A stretch of DNA of 11,327 nucleotides, taken from NCBI GenBank assembly GCA_018900975.1, contig JAHIFK010000320.1, forward strand, positions 1 to 11,327, read 5' to 3'. Both the position numbers and the translations under genes were made by a program. The stretch comes from Methanobacteriota archaeon (GTDB lineage Archaea; Halobacteriota; Methanosarcinia; Methanosarcinales; Methanoperedenaceae). Positions within the stretch are counted from its first letter, which is position 1. Each line of letters begins with the position of its first letter. A model generated the notes under the pieces. That model was not told the DNA's origin. It did not search any database and saw only the letters and a program-made list of their open reading frames with translations. Below, in pieces: positions 7,101-11,327 of this stretch.

Positions 7101-9204
7101 CTTCGGTCTGGATGGAGGGTGCTGCTATGCAAAGATGGGCTGGCAGGGCATAACATATGTTGCTATCAATGGAAAGGTAGATAAAATCACAAGTTTTCTT
7201 TTTGAACAATCCGCTATCGAATCAAAAACACTGACACTTTCAGGAACAGGGTCAATAGTAAACGATCTTACATGGTCATTAAAGGAAGGTTATAACCTTT
7301 CTATCGAAGAGATTAACGTGTCTAGCTCTCCAAAATGGGTCAAAATCAATTTAACTAACGCAAGTGGTGAAGTTAACACGAGCATTATATCCATGAATGA
7401 CACATATTCTTATTACAATTCAAGTAATAAGCTGGTTCTCAACGCAACTGTCGATTACATTTACAATGGAACATCATGGAAATTAGTAATATTGAATCAT
7501 ATATATCAGATATCTGAGATAAATGGCACCGTTTTATTAAATGATGAAAAACGAATGTTCAAATCTGGAATATTTAATTTGAGCAAATGGTCTCTTCCTG
7601 AGAATTACTATCTGACCTTGCTAGATATTGATTGGAGAGCATATCCAAGGCAGGCATGGTTTGAATTCGGAAAAGGTAATATGAAACTTGACGATAAAGT
7701 AATACAGGCAGAAGGCGGACATTATCCCTGTCCTATTTGTGGCGTTTATACTCAGACAGCAGATGATCTAGCTGGTGAAAATAATGTACCCATTTTCGTA
7801 ACTTATGCGGAAAACATTTCTGCAACCTCAGTTCGATTAAAATACACATGGTTGATTTCAGACAATGTTACTGTAATCAGGAGTGGAGAAACATATGGTT
7901 TATTTAAAGATGCTGCAGTGACGCCCGGAATGTTATCTCTCAGGAACTCAGACACCTCAATAAACCTGTCCCATGATGCCATAATAAATCTGATGGATGA
8001 CCTGTACTTCCGTGTGACCAATAACGCTTCCCTGGAATACTACCCATTCTTTTCATCCATTGCACCTACCAGGGTGAACGCAACCGAAACAATGGACATG
8101 GATATTGAGATATTTACAAACCGCAGCATGACCGATAACATCAGAATATCCAGGATGGCTGACATCCCTCCTGGAATGAACCGGTCCTTCACCCTTACTC
8201 CCTTTGGAAAATATATAGAAATTGCCAGTGAAAACTTAAAGAACAACCTCTCGTGGATTAAGCTCAGGTTCTATTACACGAAAGCTGAACTTGACGCATC
8301 GGGCCTTGATGAGAACTCACTTAAGGTGTCCTGGTACAACGACTCCGGCGATCGTTGGCAGATACTCAATGCAGGCAGCCCTGATTGGGTTTACGGTACC
8401 GGTGTGGACACCGCGGATACAGGAGGCTATGCAGGCAGCGTCTGGGTAAACCTCTCGCATCTGAGCACTTTTGGATTGGTGGGCAGCTATCCTACCACAG
8501 GAGGCGGAGGTAATCCTCCATCGAGTAGCAGCGGCGGTGGCGGTGGCGGCGGTGGCGGCGCCTCTGGTGAGAACTACTCCAATATCATATTGAAAGAGAA
8601 ATACGACGAGGCTATCTATAAAGACAAACCCACTTCCTACAAGTTCAAGAATGCCAGCAATCCTGTGATGTTCATCAACATTACAGGCAATTTTAATTCA
8701 GGACTGATAAATACTGCAGTAGAGGTGCTGAAAGGCACATCAACTCTTGTGAAGGAAGATGCACCCGGTATTGTTAACAGGAATTTCAACATCTGGGTCG
8801 GTACATCTGGATTTTCGACATCAAAGAACATAAAAGAGGCAACAGTAATGTTCAGGGTCGAAAACTCCTGGATCGAAGGCAATGCCCTTGCACGCAGTGA
8901 GATCAAACTGGTAAAGTGGGATAACGGGACATGGAAAATACTTGAGACATCAGAAAAGAATAGAGACGGGACGTACACCTACTTTGAGGGAAAGACCACA
9001 AGCTTCTCACCGTTTGCAGTAACGGGTATCAAGGAAGCGGCACCAACTGCAGCGCTGTCAGGCTTGACAGCTTCACCAACAGCTACCACAACAGCCGTTC
9101 CTTCAGAGGTAGCGCAGCCAGGTAATCTGGCTATTATATTAGTTGTGATAGTGTTGATTGCTGTGATTGGTATGAGCGTGGCGGTTTATATGAAAAGAAA
9201 ATAA
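4111..9204 (+). CDS. Exported subtilisin-like (S8/S53) serine protease, multidomain surface protein
   Basis: The protein has 1697 residues from GTG 4111. GTG 4114, overlapping the previous stop as GTGA, and TTG 4120, 8-9 nt after AAGGAAG, are also possible starts. A signal peptide (~1-28) is followed by a propeptide-like domain (72-135). The catalytic residues are D166 (AVLDLGF), H201 (HGTAVAEIV), oxyanion N281 (SAGN) and S473 (GTSASAPHVTG). A beta-sandwich insert resembling the PPC domain (~285-410; DYDLLLVN, VDFDLYLM) splits the catalytic fold between N281 and S473. Four Ig-like domains begin at about 534, 625, 716 and 819. Next come a less recognisable sequon-rich region with CPIC (1207-1210), a Gly/Ser linker with nine glycines (1475-1483), a PGF-pre-PGF-like domain (~1487-1650, ending FSPFAVTG), a Thr/Pro/Ala stalk and a membrane helix (~1672-1693) with tail MKRK. 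Very many N-x-S/T sequons suggest a glycosylated outer-surface protein. The substrate is unknown. Confidence 0.9.
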   Translation: MVKLLKSSMYLRLVLLVVGILIVSTSAAVERADQDFQIDAAYAKNKIHPKIESNLLKEKSGAFAAQIQSESTIQVVFELKDSDKSYIRSLEDNGAVVEAVHKNLVQASVPASKLKVMSEMPFVDYVRSPMRPYKDGVVSEGVGVINASKLHSLGFDGSGVKIAVLDLGFANYSSKLGIELPDIVTVRSFSRNGIEADGEIHGTAVAEIVYDIAPNASMYFINFDTDINFSAAVDYAISQDVDIISMSVGWLPGPYDGTGFIDDIVNNATTKGIVWVNSAGNYAQKHWEGRYKEITITVGTETWPVHDFGGGDKTNSFYALEGDTIEAILSWNNWPRSNQDYDLLLVNDTDIVWGSGNTQNGTQEPYEAFSYKVPKSEQYGIIILKYSATQPVDFDLYLMSDHSLEYKVAESSLSLPADSRDVIAVGATYWSNDTLESFSSQGPTNDGRIKPDVVAPDGVLTSTSNPYRFFGTSASAPHVTGAAGLLLQLNQSLSANQLKQAMENGAKDLGTAGKDNKYGAGRIDVYGAYLQIVPPVITFSSLTPENNNVTSLNWVYVNISSDELLNTALLEWNGLNESMLGSGSNWYKNKTSLSDGVYYFRVWGRNYGGKWNVSEKRNVTLDLTPPIVIITSPTNNSFVNHPNVTIRGNATDNFRITTGCIEHISVGGGSSGCGGPINNKSINFSHNITLQEGKNFIKVTYIDGANNSGSASVNVTLDTIPPVFNSVFLNDSMMKMGDSFYLEVNATDDLSESLNITMHVINESGVEVHNKTLGKFASGLYRLNGTVDMKLPEGNLTLNISATDKAGNTAYNDSREITIDKTKPAVTNLSLSVLTPGINYPVNITLDVKDIHLNISSIFVEVKHPDSYLNRSSMEGNGPYYCNYTNTSKFGRYNVTINASDRAGNINSTEKTWFVTKIITNKSYSSNITIRANDRGEIATGTKIWDKTNFLGLVINETLSVQNVSGRIIPKGELLYNTSMQSVKYKVNEFNSSMNVDFGLDGGCCYAKMGWQGITYVAINGKVDKITSFLFEQSAIESKTLTLSGTGSIVNDLTWSLKEGYNLSIEEINVSSSPKWVKINLTNASGEVNTSIISMNDTYSYYNSSNKLVLNATVDYIYNGTSWKLVILNHIYQISEINGTVLLNDEKRMFKSGIFNLSKWSLPENYYLTLLDIDWRAYPRQAWFEFGKGNMKLDDKVIQAEGGHYPCPICGVYTQTADDLAGENNVPIFVTYAENISATSVRLKYTWLISDNVTVIRSGETYGLFKDAAVTPGMLSLRNSDTSINLSHDAIINLMDDLYFRVTNNASLEYYPFFSSIAPTRVNATETMDMDIEIFTNRSMTDNIRISRMADIPPGMNRSFTLTPFGKYIEIASENLKNNLSWIKLRFYYTKAELDASGLDENSLKVSWYNDSGDRWQILNAGSPDWVYGTGVDTADTGGYAGSVWVNLSHLSTFGLVGSYPTTGGGGNPPSSSSGGGGGGGGGASGENYSNIILKEKYDEAIYKDKPTSYKFKNASNPVMFINITGNFNSGLINTAVEVLKGTSTLVKEDAPGIVNRNFNIWVGTSGFSTSKNIKEATVMFRVENSWIEGNALARSEIKLVKWDNGTWKILETSEKNRDGTYTYFEGKTTSFSPFAVTGIKEAAPTAALSGLTASPTATTTAVPSEVAQPGNLAIILVVIVLIAVIGMSVAVYMKRK
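8533..8559 (+). repeat. GGC/GGT repeat encoding nine glycines
   Basis: Nine consecutive GGC or GGT codons follow four serines and an earlier GGGGNPP segment. They form a flexible linker between the upstream surface domains and the PGF-pre-PGF-like domain. Such trinucleotide runs vary in length between strains by slippage, which would change linker length without breaking the frame. Confidence 0.7.
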
Positions 9205-9205
9205 G

Positions 9206-9239
9206 AATGGAGGTGGGCTGGAAACCCACTTCTATTTTT
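9206..9239 (+). terminator. Hairpin terminator after the protease gene
   Basis: Positions 9206-9217 and 9225-9236 form a 12-bp stem (core GGTGGG with CCCACT, two G-U pairs) around the loop CTGGAAA, starting one base after the stop codon. T-rich sequence runs from within the 3' arm to 9239. It likely ends the operon. It lies just beyond the stop of the convergent minus-strand zinc-ribbon gene (9252), so it may also serve that strand. Confidence 0.6.
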
Positions 9240-9251
9240 AATACCCTGTTG

Positions 9252-9407
9252 TCACCCATCTGCGTTGTATGTGAGACCGCATTCATTACAGGAATAAGTG
9301 ATTATATCCAGTCCTTTTTCACTTTTTCTCACGTCTGATCGCATCCAGCTTCCGCATGTAGGGCATTTGTGGTCAATGATAGAAAGGTTTCGCATAGCTT
9401 TTTTCAT
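9252..9407 (-). CDS. Small zinc-ribbon protein (51 aa)
   Basis: ATG 9407 opens a 51-codon frame ending in TGA at 9252-9254. It carries two zinc knuckles, C15-P-T-C18-G and C40-N-E-C43-G, separated by 21 residues, which is the classic spacing and form of a treble-clef or rubredoxin-like zinc ribbon. The start follows the TAA of the upstream zinc-ribbon frame (9409-9411) by a single base, so translation is almost certainly coupled. GAGGAGTGG lies about 11 nt upstream and can act as a ribosome binding site. There is no membrane segment. Zinc ribbons of this size often contact RNA polymerase, nucleic acid or a partner protein; the sequence does not show which. The four cysteines and the tight spacing make a chance ORF unlikely. 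Confidence 0.75.
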   Translation of the reverse strand: MKKAMRNLSIIDHKCPTCGSWMRSDVRKSEKGLDIITYSCNECGLTYNADG

Positions 9408-9431
9408 ATTATTCTGAACCACTCCTCTCGT

Positions 9432-9851
9432 TCAAAGGCGAGCCGCATCTCCCGCAGTACTTGCTGGATGTCGGGTTTTCATATCCGCATTTTTGTGCAG
9501 TACTTCCCAAAGAAAATATAACGGCGCCATGAGCAGAAGGAAAAAAACGATATGGTACATCCCATAAGGTAAGAATTCAGAGTAAAGTCGAAATGTAGCG
9601 TACAACGTTATTATCACGAACACAAGAATAAGCCCGGTCACTATGGACCGTGAGTCTTCATTTGTTATTACCCGGTTGAATTCAACCCTGAACTTCAACA
9701 GTATTATTATCACGGCAATAGATAACGCAATATCCACGAAATGATAAAATTCTAAACTCTTAAGCGTAAGCACAGCCGCGAACTTTATCAGGATGACAAG
9801 AATAAAAGCAGTCATCGCCCTTGCTATTGGCCTATATAGTTCCCTTTTCAT
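9432..9851 (-). CDS. Four-helix membrane protein with displaced C-terminal zinc ribbon
   Basis: ATG 9851 is preferred over TTG 9857 because it sits about 27 nt from the TATA centre. Numbered from TTG 9857, hydrophobic helices lie at about 13-34, 40-56, 71-90 and 96-118, separated by short basic or polar loops; the cytoplasmic side is not certain. As read, the last ~20 residues (from NADMKTRH to 9432) are unconvincing. In the next frame the same DNA encodes CGYENPTSSKYCGRCGSPL and ends at TAA 9409-9411. That is a textbook C-terminal zinc ribbon, and TGC-ACA-AAA just upstream would supply the usual first cysteine. A base-count error in or near the A5 run (T5 on the plus strand, 9490-9494) probably shifted the frame. 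The intact gene would end at 9409, 1 nt before the 51-residue zinc-ribbon gene. Function unknown. Confidence 0.7.
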   Translation of the reverse strand: MKRELYRPIARAMTAFILVILIKFAAVLTLKSLEFYHFVDIALSIAVIIILLKFRVEFNRVITNEDSRSIVTGLILVFVIITLYATFRLYSEFLPYGMYHIVFFLLLMAPLYFLWEVLHKNADMKTRHPASTAGDAARL

Positions 9852-9869
9852 GTTCAATACTTAACAAAT

Positions 9870-9886
9870 ACCTTCATATATCTTTT
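9870..9886. promoter_or_regulatory. Shared TATA box between divergent leaderless genes
   Basis: The only good TATA element in the 52-bp gap is the self-complementary ATATAT at 9876-9881. Its centre is about 25 nt from ATG 9904 (moaB, plus) and about 27 nt from ATG 9851 (membrane gene, minus), the spacing expected for leaderless archaeal transcripts in both directions. The minus strand has the better BRE (CAAAAG before ATATATG), so the membrane gene may be favoured. Confidence 0.5.
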
Positions 9887-9903
9887 GATGTATAACAACA
9901 ATC

Positions 9904-10437
9904 ATGGACATACCTGGGCTTCACAAAGAAAACATGCAGGGAACCTATAAATATGCAATACTTACGGTCAGCACATCAAGATACGGGAAATACGGGTCTG
10001 TAGACCGACCTGAGCGTGCAGAGGACGCATCTGGAAAGCTCATCTGGGGAATGATACAGGTGCAGGGGAGTGAAGTAGTGCATTACGAGCTTATCCCTGA
10101 TGATATGGAGATAATAAGGGTCGCTCTAAAGAAATGCATGTATTCTGATGCTGACGTGATCATATTCACAGGGGGAACTGGTCTGTCTCCTGCGGATGTA
10201 ACTATTGAATCAGTGACGCCATACATTGAAAAGGAGATACCGGGTTTTGGCGAGTTGTTCAGGCAAAAAAGTACGGAACAGATAGGGAATGCGGTAATGC
10301 TGACAAGGGCTATCGCCGGAGTTGCACGTCAAAAGGCGATATTCTGCCTGCCCGGATCGCCAAACGCTGTCAAACTCGGTCTTGAACTCGTGTTGCCTGA
10401 GATGGGACACATAATAAAACACATTAAGGGACAATAG
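9904..10437 (+). CDS. moaB: MoaB/Mog-family molybdopterin (Mo/W-pterin) adenylyltransferase
   Basis: This is a 177-residue MoCF-fold protein. Family landmarks are present in order: ILTVSTSRYGK (19-29), a TGGTG phosphate-binding loop at 89-93 followed by LSPADVTIE with D98, and LPGSPNAVKLGLELVLPEM (149-167). MogA/MoaB proteins adenylylate molybdopterin before molybdenum or tungsten insertion; in archaea this serves Mo/W enzymes such as formylmethanofuran dehydrogenase or tungsten oxidoreductases. The length is normal for archaeal MoaB. ATG 9904 is chosen because its distance from the TATA box fits a leaderless start; ATG 9934 is possible but would remove ten N-terminal residues. It stands alone, convergent with hppA, with no other cofactor genes in view. 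Whether it prefers Mo or W cannot be told. Confidence 0.9.
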   Translation: MDIPGLHKENMQGTYKYAILTVSTSRYGKYGSVDRPERAEDASGKLIWGMIQVQGSEVVHYELIPDDMEIIRVALKKCMYSDADVIIFTGGTGLSPADVTIESVTPYIEKEIPGFGELFRQKSTEQIGNAVMLTRAIAGVARQKAIFCLPGSPNAVKLGLELVLPEMGHIIKHIKGQ

Positions 10438-10478
10438 GTTCTATCTCAACAAGTTCAATTAATACGAACGGGTCATTA

Positions 10479-10517
10479 TTTGAAGGACACTACAAAATTT
10501 GCAGGACACTTACAAAA
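10479..10517. repeat. Tandem duplication of a ~19-bp unit
   Basis: TTTGAAGGACACTACAAAA (10479-10497) is followed immediately by TTTGCAGGACACTTACAAAA (10498-10517). The copies differ by one substitution and one inserted T. They sit between the convergent moaB and hppA genes, just outside the hppA terminator. A local slippage duplication is the simplest explanation; a pair of regulator sites or a mobile-element end is possible but unsupported. Confidence 0.6.
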
Positions 10518-10549
10518 AAAAGACGAGTACGTGCATCCACACGCACTCG
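10514..10549 (-). terminator. Intrinsic-type terminator of hppA
   Basis: CGAGT-A-CGTG (10524-10533) and CACG-C-ACTCG (10540-10549) form a 10-bp stem with a 6-nt loop. On the plus strand the sixth pair is an A-C mismatch, but on the minus strand it becomes a G-U pair, and the minus-strand transcript then runs into TC followed by eight Ts (A8 at 10514-10521). Both facts point to the minus strand, 13 nt after the hppA stop codon. Confidence 0.75.
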
Positions 10550-10562
10550 ATATATTCTCTAT

Positions 10563-11327
10563 TCAGGGTTTAAGAAGATAGTATTTCAGTATTAACCCTG
10601 CGAACAGTATCGCTACAATGTTCATTACTTTTATCAGCGGATTGATAGCAGGTCCTGCCGTATCCTTTGTCGGGTCGCCAACAGTATCGCCAACCACTGC
10701 TGCCGCATGTGTCGGGTTCTTGCTTCCGTCTGGCAGTTTCTTCCCGCCAAGGTTCCCTAACTCGATATATTTTTTGGCATTATCCCATGCTGCACCGCCA
10801 GTTGTCATCATAAGCGCAAGCAAGAGCCCTGAAATAATTACGCCGATGAGCAGACCCCCCAGCGCAACCGGGCCGAAGATCAAACCAACAACAAGAGGGG
10901 ATAACACAGCAAGAAGCCCCGGGATTATCATTTCTTTCTGTGCCGCTATTGTTACAATATCCACACAGCGTCCGTAATCCGGTTTTCCTGTTCCTTCCAT
11001 GATCCCTTTTATTTCCCTGAACTGCCGCCTTATTTCTGTAACAATGGTAGTGGCAGCCCGTCCGACAGCTCCCATGAGGAAGCTCGTGAAAAGGAATGGT
11101 ATCATGCCTCCGATGAGCAAACCCACAAGAACCATCGGATCTGAGAGGTTAAGCATCAGTTCTGGTTTACTTCCACTCATAACAACTGGTAACTTTCCTA
11201 TCAGTTCAGGAGATTTTTCAAGCAGTTTGTTAACCTCACTGCTGTAAGCCGCATAAAGCGCAAGAGCGCCAAGCGCTGCAGATCCTATCGCATATCCTTT
11301 CGTGACCGCCTTTGTGGTATTTCCCAC
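10563..11327 (-). CDS. hppA: Membrane-bound proton-translocating pyrophosphatase, C-terminal part
   Basis: This is an integral-membrane PPase that couples hydrolysis of PPi to ion pumping. Only the last ~254 codons are in view; the family is usually 650-750 residues, so the start lies beyond the window edge and the GTG at 11327-11325 is an internal Val codon. Diagnostic segments are GNTTKAVTKGYAIGSAAL at the visible start, AWDNAKKYIE, and VVGDTVGDPTKDTAGP followed by NPLIKVMN, which carry the acidic and lysine residues of the Mg-PPi site. Several hydrophobic helices alternate with these loops. Lys in GNTTK and Thr three residues later match the K+-independent, H+-pumping subfamily; K+-dependent enzymes have Ala at the Lys position. 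The gene is convergent with moaB and ends in a strong terminator. Family assignment is secure; ion specificity is inferred from the two residues. Confidence 0.93.
   Translation of the reverse strand: MGNTTKAVTKGYAIGSAALGALALYAAYSSEVNKLLEKSPELIGKLPVVMSGSKPELMLNLSDPMVLVGLLIGGMIPFLFTSFLMGAVGRAATTIVTEIRRQFREIKGIMEGTGKPDYGRCVDIVTIAAQKEMIIPGLLAVLSPLVVGLIFGPVALGGLLIGVIISGLLLALMMTTGGAAWDNAKKYIELGNLGGKKLPDGSKNPTHAAAVVGDTVGDPTKDTAGPAINPLIKVMNIVAILFAGLILKYYLLKP

Noticed and set aside
9100..9204. Canonical PGF-CTERM archaeosortase signal
   Set aside because: The key Phe is replaced by Asn (PGN), so I call only a transmembrane anchor.
10630..10720. HAAAV in place of HKAAV and GDPTKD in place of GDPFKD in HppA as loss of function
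   Set aside because: The essential Asp and Lys residues around the PPi site remain, and similar variants occur in active bacterial-type H+-PPases as far as I recall.
10618..11247. Two plus-strand open frames (10618-10977 and 10999-11247) opposite hppA
   Set aside because: They are antisense to clearly recognisable H+-PPase sequence and have a proline/serine-rich shadow composition.
1..11327. Defence island, CRISPR array, tRNA/rRNA genes, transposase or integrase
   Set aside because: I looked for these on both strands; no spaced repeats, cloverleaf sequences, or nuclease, transposase or recombinase motifs were found.

Overview
The window looks archaeal and most likely comes from the Methanosarcinales, with an ANME-2d / Methanoperedens-type archaeon as the best guess. 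The signs are BRE/TATA promoters at leaderless spacing, Shine-Dalgarno sequences of the GGAGGTG type, a large sequon-rich surface protease ending in a PGF-pre-PGF-like module, a SWIM zinc-finger protein, small zinc-ribbon proteins, MoaB and a bacterial-type membrane H+-pyrophosphatase. The lineage is inferred from gene content only.

Layout. (1) 1-1998: an AT-rich promoter and a membrane-anchored TPR protein with a beta-sandwich and a C-terminal module ending in a repeated SVVQR tail. Its 5' end appears to be frame-shifted. (2) 1982-3301: one SWIM zinc-finger gene, translationally coupled to the first, now split into three overlapping fragments by three apparent single-base losses. (3) 3302-3616: a gene-poor spacer with a BRE/TATA promoter, a perfect 10-bp hairpin in the predicted 5' leader, and a possible tiny divergent gene on the minus strand. 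(4) 3617-9204: a two-gene operon. A small membrane protein resembles the propeptide of the protease encoded directly downstream and overlaps it by 7 nt. The protease is a 1697-residue exported subtilisin-like enzyme with Ig-like domains, a Gly linker, a PGF-pre-PGF-like domain and a C-terminal membrane anchor. A strong hairpin terminator follows its stop codon. (5) 9252-9851, minus strand: a four-helix membrane protein whose C-terminal zinc ribbon is shifted out of frame, followed 1 nt later by an uncatalogued 51-residue zinc-ribbon protein. (6) 9904-10437: moaB, divergent from the membrane gene and apparently sharing one TATA box with it. (7) 10563-11327, minus strand: the C-terminal third of hppA, ending in a hairpin plus T8 terminator; the rest lies beyond the window.

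How the genes may work together. The most interesting unit is the propeptide-like protein plus protease. Subtilase propeptides fold and inhibit their cognate enzyme, so a separate membrane-anchored copy encoded just upstream could act in trans as chaperone or inhibitor at the cell surface. The minus-strand pair looks like a co-translated zinc-ribbon membrane unit of unknown function. moaB (Mo/W-pterin cofactor) and hppA (PPi-driven proton pumping) are housekeeping energy-metabolism genes.

A caution for users. At least five places show a coding frame jumping by one base, mostly at short homopolymers. This looks like uncorrected homopolymer indels in the assembly, although genuine pseudogenisation of the SWIM gene cannot be excluded from sequence alone.
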